DNA of 34,450 nt from a virus: positions 1 to 34,450 of IMG/VR virus record IMGVR_UViG_3300033153_004471; one strand, written 5' to 3'. Shown here one piece after another: positions 6,851 through 15,070 of this stretch (position 1 is the stretch's first letter; every line of letters starts with the position of its first letter). The notes under the pieces are model-generated. The model was not told the origin of the DNA. It saw only the letters and a program-made list of their open reading frames with translations, and made no database searches. The translations under genes and the position numbers were made by a program.

Positions 6851-7399
6851 TTAGTTATTCTCACCGATAAACACGAATTCAACCGTAGGTGTCTTTCCGG
6901 CAGCCGCCGTAAGCAGAAGCTCGTCATTGGTCCCAGCCCCGATAGTACAATTATCTGCATCCGCGCCAGGTGCCCACCAGAAGAAAATGCCGTTTGGTTG
7001 GAGCCTAATCGTATGGGTGTCTGCTCCAAACAACGCAAGACTCTGAGCCGCTGAACCGCCAACAGTAACATACTCACCCGTCGCAGTAGATGTGTTGTGT
7101 AGGAGTATTCCCTTGAGCTGGTCCATGCTTAAGGCTGTCCCAAAGGCGTCCGTCTTTGCGACAGGGCCAGCGGGCTCATCAGCAATACCGATAGGGAAAA
7201 AGTCGAAGGTAAAGCCGCCATCGTCTACCGTTACCTCGTCGGCCCAGATGCACTCCGCCTTATTTAACCCTTTCCCATTAGCAAGCGCATCGCTTAAGTC
7301 ATAGGTTAGCGTGGCTGTCGGTTCGGACAGATCGACATCCGTGGTCTTGTAGCTAGTACTCAAAATTAACGTCAACCTTGTCGCTAATGAAGTTGCCAT
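6851..7399 (-). CDS. Virion-region protein, paralogue B of tandem pair
   Basis: A 182-residue protein starting MATSLATRLTLILSTSYKTT. It is clearly homologous to its upstream neighbour (7420-7944): both have MATSLAT, (A/D)ECxW(A/S)D, (L/M)SMxxxKGxLxHNTS, GEY(V/I)xV and a W(A/S)PGA segment at matching spacing. Preceded by GGAGG. Sits between tail terminator and tail tube, so a role in tail or capsid surface is likely but unproven. Confidence 0.6.
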   Translation of the reverse strand: MATSLATRLTLILSTSYKTTDVDLSEPTATLTYDLSDALANGKGLNKAECIWADEVTVDDGGFTFDFFPIGIADEPAGPVAKTDAFGTALSMDQLKGILLHNTSTATGEYVTVGGSAAQSLALFGADTHTIRLQPNGIFFWWAPGADADNCTIGAGTNDELLLTAAAGKTPTVEFVFIGENN

Positions 7400-7419
7400 A
7401 GTTTATACCTCCTTATTTA

Positions 7420-7944
7420 TTAGTTATTCGTGCCGATAATAATCATCTCAATTACAGGCGCAGTGCCAGCGGCAGCGGTAATTTTAATCTCATCTCCACT
7501 ACCGGCTGAAGCAACAGGGCAGTCAGCGGTTGCCCCGGCTCCAGGGGACCACATGAACAGAATACCGCCGGGGAATACCCGCACCTCATCCGTATCGCCG
7601 GTCATATATAAACAAGTGAGCCCCGCGCCTGAACCGAATACATCTATATATTCGCCCGACACGATAGACGTATTATGGATGAGTAATCCTTTTATATGCT
7701 TCATGCTCAGAGTGTTCCCATATACATCGGTAAGACCTCCGAATATGTCGTATATTACGCCTGCTGGATTCGCCGCAAAGCTATCCGACCATACACACTC
7801 AGCTTGGTCTCGATCATCGCCATCAGCAAGTAAATCGCTAATCGATTTAGTTATTACATCAGTTACCGTAGACATGTGCCCATTAGTAGTTCCATATGTA
7901 GTTTTCAGCATCAACTGCAAACTGGTTGCTAATGAAGTTGCCAT
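7420..7944 (-). CDS. Virion-region protein, paralogue A of tandem pair
   Basis: A 174-residue protein, paired with 6851-7399 by tandem duplication. Shared landmarks include MATSLAT, ECVWSD, LSMKHIKGLLIHNTS, SGEYIDVFGSG, FMWSPGAG and a C-terminal VIEMIIIGTNN against VEFVFIGENN in the partner. Ribosome site GAGAGGA. Divergence is substantial, so the duplication is old or both copies are under different selection. Confidence 0.6.
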   Translation of the reverse strand: MATSLATSLQLMLKTTYGTTNGHMSTVTDVITKSISDLLADGDDRDQAECVWSDSFAANPAGVIYDIFGGLTDVYGNTLSMKHIKGLLIHNTSIVSGEYIDVFGSGAGLTCLYMTGDTDEVRVFPGGILFMWSPGAGATADCPVASAGSGDEIKITAAAGTAPVIEMIIIGTNN

Positions 7945-7968
7945 AATAGAATCCTCTCAAAAAAAACA

Positions 7969-8379
7969 TCATAAAGTCCTATGCACTTGTATCTGATAAT
8001 CAACTCTGGTATGCCAGATATTATCATCTTCTCTAGTAATCTCTTCAGCCTCCGGCAGAGTCATTATGCAAGAAGCGGCTCCGGCGATAGCAATTTTCTG
8101 AGCGTCAAATCTCGCTCGCAGCGCCGCACGTGCGGTCTCGCCCGTAGCTTGTGTAGTGCTAAAAATACTAAACTGTATACCGTGGGTGTCGATATATGGT
8201 GTGCCGGAAGTAAACTCGAAACTATTGCCAAGGTCCACCATAACCGCATACGGTCTGTCTATTGGCCGACTGCCAATGTTTTGTGGTGGGGCCTGGGCAA
8301 GAAATAGTCCGCCGGGCACAGCAGCTACCAGCGCCGCGTCCGCCATCCACCAGTCACGAATTGCCGTAAATAAATCCAT
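7969..8379 (-). CDS. Tail terminator / tail completion protein-like
   Basis: A 136-residue protein. MDLFTAIRDWWMADAALVAA, then a PYAVMVDLG beta strand and the terminal WHTRVDYQIQVH, is the pattern of DUF3168/tail-terminator proteins that cap the tail tube. It follows the gp10-like gene directly, the usual order in HK97-type siphophages. Confidence 0.7.
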   Translation of the reverse strand: MDLFTAIRDWWMADAALVAAVPGGLFLAQAPPQNIGSRPIDRPYAVMVDLGNSFEFTSGTPYIDTHGIQFSIFSTTQATGETARAALRARFDAQKIAIAGAASCIMTLPEAEEITREDDNIWHTRVDYQIQVHRTL

Positions 8380-8757
8380 CTACTTTATCTTTCCTGCAAG
8401 TAGCTTCTTTATCTGCTTGCGATTCTTATATACCGCCGGTCTTAGATATGGACGGGCGGCCATATCGCCCGTGCCTACCTCAAGGAACTTGCCGTACTTT
8501 ACATTCGTACCCACCCTTGCAGTTGTAGCGGTCACCTCGTGGGTAATGCTCCGGGCCAGCCTGCCAGTACGTCTGTGTGGCGGCTCGCCAGGTGAGCTTG
8601 CCGGAGTGCTGGGGTGAGTCTTAGTCGGCCCTGCTTTAGTCAGGCTCTGTTTCACCTTACGAACTACAAACAAAGCGGCCTTAGTAAGATTCCTCTGCAA
8701 TCCCGTATCTATCGCCTTGGCCACTTTCGGTCCATGCCATATCATGCCAGAAGCCAT
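8380..8757 (-). CDS. HK97 gp10-like head-tail/tail completion protein
   Basis: A 125-residue basic protein. The start is taken at ATG 8757, which overlaps the upstream stop (TAATG). The C-terminal half has RTGRLARSITHEV, VGTNVKYGKFLEVGTG and the RPYLRPAV phrase, the signature of the HK97 gp10 family. These proteins join head and tail in siphophages. Longer upstream translation would read through the neighbouring gene's sequence and lacks a ribosome site. Confidence 0.8.
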   Translation of the reverse strand: MASGMIWHGPKVAKAIDTGLQRNLTKAALFVVRKVKQSLTKAGPTKTHPSTPASSPGEPPHRRTGRLARSITHEVTATTARVGTNVKYGKFLEVGTGDMAARPYLRPAVYKNRKQIKKLLAGKIK

Positions 8758-9074
8758 TATAGAATCTCCACACAATCTACCGTCGATAGCCTGCCTTGTT
8801 CGTCTATATCCCGCACACCAACTACCTCGAATGTTCTGCTGCCATATACAATCCTGTCCGGCTCCTGTATTCCACACGGTACACAGTAGAGCCGTATCCC
8901 TATATCCGTAGCCTCGCGGCCCAGCTTGACTAGTTCAGCTGCTGTAAGCGGCTGTATTCGGGCCTTGGCGGTTGTAAGAGTGTCGTACACTTCTTCATAC
9001 GCACCCGCTTCGGATACTATTGCCGTGGCCCGTTGCACCGTGATAGTCTTATCGGTCAGGCTGTCTATACTCAT
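8757..9074 (-). CDS. Head-tail joining protein (gp16/head closure-like)
   Basis: A 105-residue beta-rich protein. ITVQRAT at the N-terminus, ARIQPLTAAELVKLGRE in the middle and DRIVYGSRTFEVVGVRDIDE near the end match the phage head-tail joining family (SPP1 gp16-type head closure). It sits between a connector gene and the gp10-like gene. Confidence 0.8.
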   Translation of the reverse strand: MSIDSLTDKTITVQRATAIVSEAGAYEEVYDTLTTAKARIQPLTAAELVKLGREATDIGIRLYCVPCGIQEPDRIVYGSRTFEVVGVRDIDEQGRLSTVDCVEIL

Positions 9075-9302
9075 CTAAACTCCACTGTTTCTTAGTACGC
9101 TGACCAGGGCTACGCCTAGTCCTACGCAAGCCGACGACAGGATCGACAATAGTACAGTAGTCGGCCAGCCGGGTCGTTTCAGCGCCTGCTCAATCGTCTT
9201 TCTCAAGTTAGCAAAATCTTGACGAAAGGCAGCCAAGTTATCCTCCAGCCCAGTAATCCTCGCTTCATTCGACGCGCCTTGTGCACAATCCCCGTTACTC
9301 AT
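9075..9302 (-). CDS. Small coiled-coil membrane protein, XhlA/holin-like
   Basis: A 75-residue protein with NEARITGLEDNLAAFRQDFA coiled coil (about 12-45) and one C-terminal membrane segment (VLLSILSSACVGLGVALVSVL). This architecture is seen in XhlA-type and other accessory holin proteins. Its ATG overlaps the connector stop. A second holin-like gene lies at 14861-15070, so which one lyses the cell is open. Confidence 0.6.
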   Translation of the reverse strand: MSNGDCAQGASNEARITGLEDNLAAFRQDFANLRKTIEQALKRPGWPTTVLLSILSSACVGLGVALVSVLRNSGV

Positions 9303-10159
9303 ACCGAAATCCTCATAAATTGTTCTAGGCGTTTAAGAAGTTCCCTGCGGAAACTTTCGGTGCTACCAGCTTTAGCGGACCAGGCATAATCCCCTAGCTT
9401 CTCAGATTGTAGACCGGGGTCTCTATTTGTCCCGAAATAATAATAGGCTATAAGCATCAGGCAGGCTTGCTCAACGCCGTATGGAATTGTTGTGAAACCA
9501 CCGGTATATTCAACATAGATATTTTGGATTCCTTTAACAAATCCACCCGTATAATACAGCCTGCCTGAATCCCCATCCCAAACATAATCGTTTAGCGATT
9601 TCTGTGGATGTGGCAAATAAGCATATCTATTCAAACAATAAAGAGCCGGAGTTTGGGCAAGGTCCGTCGTTAGATAATCACCGTAACTAAGGTCCAACGC
9701 ACTCCAACCGCTGCCCACAGCATTTACCTGTGCAGCCAAGGCCGTTAAGGTTGTATATGTGCCAAATGACAAAGTAGTTGTTGTAGTACCGGTATTGTCT
9801 GTATGGATTAGGATTAGCCCACTACTAGTAACTCTAGCGGTAGCATGGGTAACAGTGCTCGAACTGCATCGGACGCCCAGAACATTCAGCCTGCCGGAAC
9901 TTACCCTAGTTACCGCTGTTACCGGCCAGTGATCCAGGTAGAGCTTTTGATCGCCCGTGCCGTCATACCAAGTCGCATAGCTGGTAGAATTAAAGTATCG
10001 ACCACAGATAGTTTCGATTTCAGCCGAAGCCCGGTCTATAAGATTACCGATAAGCGCATCGTCATCATCTCCGGCCCGTAGATACTCTTTGGCGTTCGCC
10101 AGAGTCGTAAGATCGTGGCTTACTCCAACTATCGGTGCTCCTACGCCGTCCCAAGCCAT
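9299..10159 (-). CDS. gp6-like head-tail connector protein
   Basis: A 286-residue protein preceded by GGAGG. The N-terminal AKEYLRAGDDDDALIGNLID and ASAEIETICGRYF motif (about 25-60) and the C-terminal YGVEQACLMLIAYYYFGTNRD are those of gp6-family connectors that attach below the portal. A central insertion of about 100 residues (roughly 95-200, beta-rich, TTTTLSFGTYTTL) makes it longer than the usual gp6 protein. Confidence 0.75.
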   Translation of the reverse strand: MAWDGVGAPIVGVSHDLTTLANAKEYLRAGDDDDALIGNLIDRASAEIETICGRYFNSTSYATWYDGTGDQKLYLDHWPVTAVTRVSSGRLNVLGVRCSSSTVTHATARVTSSGLILIHTDNTGTTTTTLSFGTYTTLTALAAQVNAVGSGWSALDLSYGDYLTTDLAQTPALYCLNRYAYLPHPQKSLNDYVWDGDSGRLYYTGGFVKGIQNIYVEYTGGFTTIPYGVEQACLMLIAYYYFGTNRDPGLQSEKLGDYAWSAKAGSTESFRRELLKRLEQFMRISV

Positions 10160-10210
10160 TATGACACTACCTCCGAAATTATTTTATTTCTCTTTTGAAA
10201 ACATTGATTC

Positions 10211-11011
10211 TCACGTCGCATACTCCGTATCAGGATTCACGAATATATAGCCCGCTTTTTCACGCCATACGTAAATAGGTGTGCCGGTAGGAAGGTCATG
10301 ATGGAATGTAACTTTGCCTAGTCCATTAGTATGACCTAAGCGAATTACATTCGTGCCCGCCAAATCGGTACTTAACCATACCCGGACCCCATCAATCGGC
10401 AGGCCGGTTATTGAATCAATTACCGTATAAGTTTCAGCAGTAACACCTGAACCTGTGCCAATGACATCTAGTTGGTCCGATAGAGTTTCAAGCGTATCAC
10501 CACTTGCACCTATTACGTCTGACAGAATATAGGCCGGAATGGTTGTCCCAGTGTCAAGCAGGATAGCGGTCGCATCTGTTTGTACGCCATCTATTTGATC
10601 GGAGATTACTGTCAAGTCGTCGCCATCCGGCCCCATTATTGTTGATTCAACAATATCCATAACTTCAAAGATATCCACTTCGGTCGAACCACCATCCCAT
10701 ATCATTGTGCCAGTCTCGCCAATCCGCTCATCGTCGGCTACAACGGGGGCACCACCGGCTTGCTCGAATAGGACTACAGAATAAATACCCTCGACCATGT
10801 TCACATCAACTGGCCAGTCTGCTCTATATTGTCCACTGTTCACTGCAATCTCGCCCAACGGAATATCGTAATTATCAATGTCGGCGGCGGCATAAGCCGT
10901 AAAACTGTTGGCACTGCCACCAGCAACATTCCATACCTCCCCCGCCGCGTTGAACGCCAGGGCGTATAGCGTGAATCCCGTATCGTATGTAGCTCTTATC
11001 TCGTCAGCCAT
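10211..11011 (-). CDS. Multidomain virion protein with C-terminal Ig/regulatory-like fold
   Basis: A 266-residue protein. The N-terminal half is a beta domain ending RADWPVDVNMVEGIYSVVLF. A helical or coiled-coil linker of repeated DxVxDQ(I/L) type phrases (VISDQIDGVQ, TLSDQLDVIG) follows. The C-terminal domain reads like a carboxypeptidase-regulatory/Ig-like module (TYTVIDSITGLPIDGVRVWL...GKVTFHHDL). Such architecture fits a head or neck fibre or baseplate appendage. Function inferred. Confidence 0.55.
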   Translation of the reverse strand: MADEIRATYDTGFTLYALAFNAAGEVWNVAGGSANSFTAYAAADIDNYDIPLGEIAVNSGQYRADWPVDVNMVEGIYSVVLFEQAGGAPVVADDERIGETGTMIWDGGSTEVDIFEVMDIVESTIMGPDGDDLTVISDQIDGVQTDATAILLDTGTTIPAYILSDVIGASGDTLETLSDQLDVIGTGSGVTAETYTVIDSITGLPIDGVRVWLSTDLAGTNVIRLGHTNGLGKVTFHHDLPTGTPIYVWREKAGYIFVNPDTEYAT

Positions 11012-11520
11012 TATGTGCCGCCTATTTGAACGATGTTGATATTTGCGTCAATTATTGTCAAATCTACATCTCCGGCGTCGTCATGCCTTACTCTGAAATC
11101 TATGTCTTTTGCTGCCGGACAATCAATTAGGCCCACAATGGTCGAGCTACAAGATTTAAGTGCGGCAACAAACTCTTTTTTACAGACCAAACTATCTTGC
11201 TTTGTTCCGTCTAAGAATATAGCGCCCTCAATTTCTACGTTTGCCGTATCTACAATTCCACTGAATCTTGCGACTATTTTATACACACCTGTTTTTACCG
11301 TTGTAATCTTTGCATTTGCTCCGTCTGCCGTACAGTTATTAGAGGCCCCATTAGCCATTGCTCCATCCATTAAAGTCCAACCTGCTCCTGTTGGGATTGT
11401 TTTTGCCACAGCATTATCATTGGTGTATATTTCAGCATACGGAAGTCCAGCGGTTGACCCTACAAATACCACCGGCGTATCTGTATATTCAATGCCGTCT
11501 GTATTAGACCTCTTAGCCAT
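11011..11520 (-). CDS. C1q/TNF-like jelly-roll virion protein
   Basis: A 169-residue protein with a predicted beta-sandwich. IPTGAGWTLMDGAM, then ITTVKTGVYKIVARFSG and a final VDLTIIDANINIVQIGG, resemble C1q/TNF-type trimeric heads found in fibre tips. The ATG overlaps the upstream stop. It lies among other fibre-like genes, consistent with a decoration or receptor-contact role. Confidence 0.55.
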   Translation of the reverse strand: MAKRSNTDGIEYTDTPVVFVGSTAGLPYAEIYTNDNAVAKTIPTGAGWTLMDGAMANGASNNCTADGANAKITTVKTGVYKIVARFSGIVDTANVEIEGAIFLDGTKQDSLVCKKEFVAALKSCSSTIVGLIDCPAAKDIDFRVRHDDAGDVDLTIIDANINIVQIGGT

Positions 11521-11774
11521 TAGGGCAAGTCCTCAACTTGAATTTCTTTTGCAGCCTCGATAGCTTCTTTGAGCTTAGTATACACAGTCAACATTGCTTG
11601 AGCATCGTCACCAAGTTCGGCTGCAATCGCTTGCCGTCCATATCTGCGAACAAGATAACGAATCTCCTGTAGGCGAATATCAGCAATTCCAATAACACCA
11701 CCCAGCTTCTCGCGGATTTTATTAGCCTTATCAGTTATCGTTTCTTCTGGTATGTGAATATCAACTAAGCTCAT
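11520..11774 (-). CDS. Small helical protein in fibre cluster
   Basis: An 84-residue protein, probably mostly helical (ETITDKANKIREKLGG, GRQAIAAELGDDAQAMLTVY). GGAGACTGAT precedes its ATG, and its stop overlaps the next start. No family recognised. In this position it could be a chaperone or linker for the neighbouring fibre proteins. Confidence 0.55.
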   Translation of the reverse strand: MSLVDIHIPEETITDKANKIREKLGGVIGIADIRLQEIRYLVRRYGRQAIAAELGDDAQAMLTVYTKLKEAIEAAKEIQVEDLP

Positions 11775-11783
11775 ATCAGTCTC

Positions 11784-12830
11784 CTAATCAGCGAATCCTA
11801 CTCGAATCATTTCCACAGTCGCCGCCCATCGAATATTATGCCCGGCTAGACCCTCTACCCAGACTTCCAAATTAGTTGCGCCCGCTAGAATGGATACAGG
11901 CAAGCCGCCACCAGCACCCCAGCCGCCTGCGTTGTTTTCATAGACAATATCTACCGCACCTACAAGGGCAGGTGCGCCACCGCCGGTACGCTGAATTAGT
12001 GCGTGATAAATCCCCATGAAATTATCCACACCTGTATCTTGTCTACCCACAACCGTTATTGTGCAAGCATAAGTGTACTCATCGAGAATAGTCAGCTCGT
12101 CGTCATTCCCGTCGAGAAACAATTCTGTTAGCGTGGCGTCGGTTGTGCCCGCTGGAACTGAGCGGAAGATTACTCTGCTAAACTGGCAATCGCCCTGGTC
12201 GGCAAAATACCCAGCAGCTTCTGCATGTTCGGCGTATAAAGCAGCTATAGCCCGATTCCCCTGTGCATGACTAAAATCCCCCAAAGCTGTAGTGCTGAAA
12301 CCCTCAGAGTGAGAATACGAACCAATCGCATCAGTGCCGCCACCTTCGGCATGAGTGCGAACACCACTGGCAAGTGTTCCTTCGCCTTCTGCATGCGCAA
12401 AGGAATTAATTGCTTGAGTTTTTGAGCCTTCCGCATAGGCACATACACCTGAAGCATTCAGTTCGCCATTGCCTCGGCCAATTTCTCGCCAGTAAGTACC
12501 ATCCCAGACAACTTCAAGCCAAGCACCTTCTCCATAAGTATCGCCGATTCGCCAATTACCATTAAGTTTAGTCAAGCCCCCCCCTGCGGTGCTGCTCAAG
12601 ACCCTGATCTCATTAGCATCATCGACTGCAATAATGGTAAGTTTTTGGCCAACTCGAATACCTGCTTGGATATGCGGCGCAACAGAAATTTCATTTGCAT
12701 CGCCGCAAGTCAGCAATAACACACGACGATTATTGTGTGTAACTACAAAATTCGCTGCTGGTACTTTCTGCGTAGCCGCATCACGGATATTGCGACCGTC
12801 TATCAAAGGTCTGTCTATCGGTATTTCCAT
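11784..12830 (-). CDS. Tail fibre-like protein with YadA-head-type repeats
   Basis: A 348-residue protein. Residues 1 to about 120 are a beta-rich base. About 125-210 are five to six 14-residue repeats of the form (A/S)HAEGxxTxAxGxx (AYAEGSKTQA, AHAEGEGTLA, THAEGGGTDA, SHSEGFSTTA, SHAQGNRAIA), the left-handed beta-roll of YadA/Hia heads. A C-terminal jelly-roll-like domain follows. Trimeric adhesin-like architecture makes it the best receptor-binding candidate in the genome. Confidence 0.7.
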   Translation of the reverse strand: MEIPIDRPLIDGRNIRDAATQKVPAANFVVTHNNRRVLLLTCGDANEISVAPHIQAGIRVGQKLTIIAVDDANEIRVLSSTAGGGLTKLNGNWRIGDTYGEGAWLEVVWDGTYWREIGRGNGELNASGVCAYAEGSKTQAINSFAHAEGEGTLASGVRTHAEGGGTDAIGSYSHSEGFSTTALGDFSHAQGNRAIAALYAEHAEAAGYFADQGDCQFSRVIFRSVPAGTTDATLTELFLDGNDDELTILDEYTYACTITVVGRQDTGVDNFMGIYHALIQRTGGGAPALVGAVDIVYENNAGGWGAGGGLPVSILAGATNLEVWVEGLAGHNIRWAATVEMIRVGFAD

Positions 12831-12838
12831 TATCGCCT

Positions 12839-13279
12839 CTAATCGTAGAAGTTCGCCAAAGGTGCGTGCCCCAGGCTATATCTCAAATACCAAGTACCGC
12901 CCGAGCTTGCCCCAACCGTTATGCTAATATATGTGTTGGGGGTTACCGCTATACAAGCCAAACCCTTAGCCGCATACTCTACTCCCGTTACCAAGCCCCA
13001 GGTAACCCTATCCGTTGTAATCGTCTGGTCACTCGCGCCCCAGGCAACGCCTGTCATTCTGTTGATGGTTGCAAGAGTCCCGACCAATTCCGTGTGTTCC
13101 CATAGAGCCAAGGTGCAAGTTTGGGCGGCTGTAGAGTTCATGGGCCATAACACGATATTTTCATGATCGCCCGTGGATATGACCTCCGGTGCAGTTCCCA
13201 GGGCAATCCAGGCTGCTGAAGTCGCGCCTGCCTGTAGAGCATTGGTAACTCCGCCACCGTCATATATTTGCATAAGCAT
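12839..13279 (-). CDS. Paralogous structural protein (pair with 13289-13735), copy 2
   Basis: A 146-residue protein nearly colinear with its upstream neighbour: IYDGGG start, GDHENI, TCTLALWEHTELVGTLAT, (L/I)ACIxxTPNxY and a terminal WYLRYSLGHAPLANFYD. The identical C-terminal YSLGHAPLAN suggests strong constraint there. Probably a beta-sandwich virion component. Confidence 0.65.
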   Translation of the reverse strand: MLMQIYDGGGVTNALQAGATSAAWIALGTAPEVISTGDHENIVLWPMNSTAAQTCTLALWEHTELVGTLATINRMTGVAWGASDQTITTDRVTWGLVTGVEYAAKGLACIAVTPNTYISITVGASSGGTWYLRYSLGHAPLANFYD

Positions 13280-13288
13280 GTTTCGCTC

Positions 13289-13735
13289 CTAATCGTAATA
13301 GTTGGCCAACGGTGCATGACCGAGGCTGTATCGCATATACCAAGTCTCGTCCGCCTCGGAGTTATCCGAAACGACTATACTCAGGTAGACGTTGGGGGTT
13401 ATGCTAATGCAGGCTATTCCCTTCGCCGCCCGCTCCGTGCCCGCAACCAAGCCCCAGACTAGCCGATCGGTCGTTGCTGTCTGGTCGACATTGTTCCAGT
13501 TGCCCTCTACTACGCGATTTACAGTTGCCAGCGTTCCCACAAGCTCGGTATGCTCGATAAGGGCAAGGGTGCAAGCCGAGGCCGCCGTTTCGTTCATCAG
13601 CCAGATTGCGATATTCTCATAATCGCCGGTGTATATAACTTCAGGCCGGGGGTCTAATGCAATCCACGCTGCCCCCGTTACCGCGTCCAACAACGAGTTG
13701 TTAGCCCCGCCGCCGTTGTATATCCTGCTAAGCAT
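13289..13735 (-). CDS. Paralogous structural protein (pair with 12839-13279), copy 1
   Basis: A 148-residue protein with TAGGAG ribosome site. It shares IYNGGG, GDYENI, CTLALIEHTELVGTLATV, ACISITPNVYLSI and WYMRYSLGHAPLANYYD with the adjacent gene, showing tandem duplication. Neighbouring genes are fibre- or decoration-like; exact role unknown. Confidence 0.65.
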   Translation of the reverse strand: MLSRIYNGGGANNSLLDAVTGAAWIALDPRPEVIYTGDYENIAIWLMNETAASACTLALIEHTELVGTLATVNRVVEGNWNNVDQTATTDRLVWGLVAGTERAAKGIACISITPNVYLSIVVSDNSEADETWYMRYSLGHAPLANYYD

Positions 13736-13744
13736 TGTTTACTC

Positions 13745-14377
13745 CTAGTGTTTATTCACCAGCTCATACCAATTTAGGTCCAGACAGTGCTGATTTGTAT
13801 TGGCCCCGATGTTCTGCATACGAATCAGATATTTACCACCCTGATCCAGTATCCATTCTTGCGCACCTCTGCCTTCGCCGCCAACAGCCATTGGCCCTTC
13901 GCCGCCCGCTAATAGGTGATGGGTTAGTATCGTTCCAGGTGTATAATTAGCTCCAACAATCTGAGCCTCGGTGAACGTCGTAATCGAACCGGCAGTCCCT
14001 GCGGTAGTAAGTGGTTTTACGATACTTGTATTCCCGCTGTTTCTATTACGATTGTATATCGTCTGCTCGGTCCCTTTGTCGTTATCTATAGTGGGGTTTT
14101 CCTCAAAGAACACTTCGGCAGGTTGCGACGCCATAACCTTAAGTACTAGATGAATCCAAGTAGTTGTATCAGGAACTGTGAAGCCTATCGCCGTTCGATG
14201 ATCGTCGTTGTTAGTTGTTATGTTATCAAAATGAGCTTGGAACGAACGCTCTTCGTGTACTTTGAGGTGCTCGGATTCTATAACAGGTAAAGCGTTTGAT
14301 ATTGCATCTATATGTATAAAATCATAATCGCCCGCCTTCGGTCCCCATTGCCCTGCCATTAGTTTCCAGATACTCAT
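13745..14377 (-). CDS. Phage structural protein, family not named
   Basis: A 210-residue protein. N-terminal MSIWKLMAGQWGPKAGDYDF, a central TTWIHLVLKVMASQPAEVFF and EENPTIDNDKGTEQTIYNRN, and C-terminal EWILDQGGKYLIRMQN suggest a jelly-roll surface protein. The ATG overlaps the stop of the small Cys protein upstream. I recognise the style from phage decoration or collar proteins but cannot assign a function. Confidence 0.55.
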   Translation of the reverse strand: MSIWKLMAGQWGPKAGDYDFIHIDAISNALPVIESEHLKVHEERSFQAHFDNITTNNDDHRTAIGFTVPDTTTWIHLVLKVMASQPAEVFFEENPTIDNDKGTEQTIYNRNRNSGNTSIVKPLTTAGTAGSITTFTEAQIVGANYTPGTILTHHLLAGGEGPMAVGGEGRGAQEWILDQGGKYLIRMQNIGANTNQHCLDLNWYELVNKH

Positions 14378-14568
14378 TTCGGTATTCTCTTGAACCGCTT
14401 GTCTATTTTGTATCCCTTACAAGTTTCTGTCGAAGAACCACAATATCTTTTGTCTTGCTCGTCGCTCAAATCGAATCTCCGCCAATCTCGACATAGTTTA
14501 CCGCCACCCATAGAATGCAAATAATGAGTACACCGCCAAGCTGCTATATCATGTGGGCAGGATTTCAT
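14374..14568 (-). CDS. Small Cys/His-rich protein
   Basis: A 64-residue basic protein with five cysteines and several histidines (CPHDIAAWRCTHYLH, CRDWRRF, YCGSSTETCKGY), consistent with a small metal-binding fold. Its ATG overlaps the lipoprotein stop and its own stop overlaps the next ATG, so it is translationally coupled on both sides. Role unknown. Confidence 0.55.
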   Translation of the reverse strand: MKSCPHDIAAWRCTHYLHSMGGGKLCRDWRRFDLSDEQDKRYCGSSTETCKGYKIDKRFKRIPK

Positions 14569-14804
14569 GTCTTTACTCGCTTACTCAGGACAAATTTGCC
14601 ACCAAGCAGGCTACCTAATACCAGCATAGCCAAGCCACCGCCAGCGTACGCCAGATTGCTAATAGGTTCAGTTCGTGCAGGGTCGTCATCCGGCCTTGTA
14701 TCTATCCCGTCGATACCGTCAGCGGCACCACGGAGCAGAGAGGCTACGGGCGAGCAACCTACCAATAGCAATCCCAGCAAACATAATATGGCGAATGTTT
14801 TCAT
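14565..14804 (-). CDS. Lipoprotein with C-terminal membrane segment (spanin candidate)
   Basis: A 79-residue protein: lipoprotein signal MKTFAILCLLGLLLVGC (lipobox LVGC, Cys17), a short acidic periplasmic stretch (DGIDGIDTRPDDDPARTEP), then a membrane segment (GGGLAMLVLGSLLGGKFVL) with a KRVKT basic end. An outer-membrane lipid anchor joined to an inner-membrane helix is the unimolecular spanin design, and the gene directly follows a holin-like gene. The linker of about 35 residues is short for that job, so the call stays tentative. Confidence 0.6.
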   Translation of the reverse strand: MKTFAILCLLGLLLVGCSPVASLLRGAADGIDGIDTRPDDDPARTEPISNLAYAGGGLAMLVLGSLLGGKFVLSKRVKT

Positions 14805-14816
14805 ATAGCCACCCTA

Positions 14817-14847
14817 TAGGGCCGACGAGATAAGCACATCGGCCCTA
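14817..14847. other. Perfect 9-bp inverted repeat between holin-like and lipoprotein genes
   Basis: TAGGGCCGA (14817-14825) pairs perfectly with TCGGCCCTA (14839-14847) around a 13-base loop. It lies in the 56-base gap between the holin-like gene and the lipoprotein gene. No U-run follows on the minus strand, so partial attenuation or RNA processing is more likely than full termination. Confidence 0.65.
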
Positions 14848-14860
14848 ATAGAAAAGATGG

Positions 14861-15070
14861 TTATTCCGTCTTCTTGCCTTTAAGGGCCATGCCTGTATCA
14901 CTAACAGTAATACCGGCAATCAGGGCGATGCCCAACTTGACGACCGTATCAACAACAATCTCAGCCGTTTCTTCCGGGACATTGAAAATCTCGACGGCTA
15001 TACATATTAGCAACGTAGCTATAGCCGCCCAGGCCCGCTTAGATTCCAGAAGTTTCTTCAGTCCTGACAT
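14861..15070 (-). CDS. Holin-like small membrane protein
   Basis: A 69-residue protein with two membrane segments (AWAAIATLLICIAVEIF about 13-29 and VVKLGIALIAGITVSDTGMAL about 43-63), separated by a short acidic loop (NVPEETAE), with a charged KGKKTE tail. This is a class II holin-like profile, and SDTGMAL resembles the end of several small phage holins. It overlaps the upstream stop, with GGAG before the ATG. The lysozyme gene is far away at 32738-33331. Confidence 0.65.
   Translation of the reverse strand: MSGLKKLLESKRAWAAIATLLICIAVEIFNVPEETAEIVVDTVVKLGIALIAGITVSDTGMALKGKKTE

Noticed and set aside
7430-7996. Plus-strand open frame (188 codons) opposite the duplicated structural gene
   Set aside because: Shadow of the minus-strand gene 7420-7944, with no motif and no ribosome site. 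Unlike the intein-nested gene, it shows no domain.
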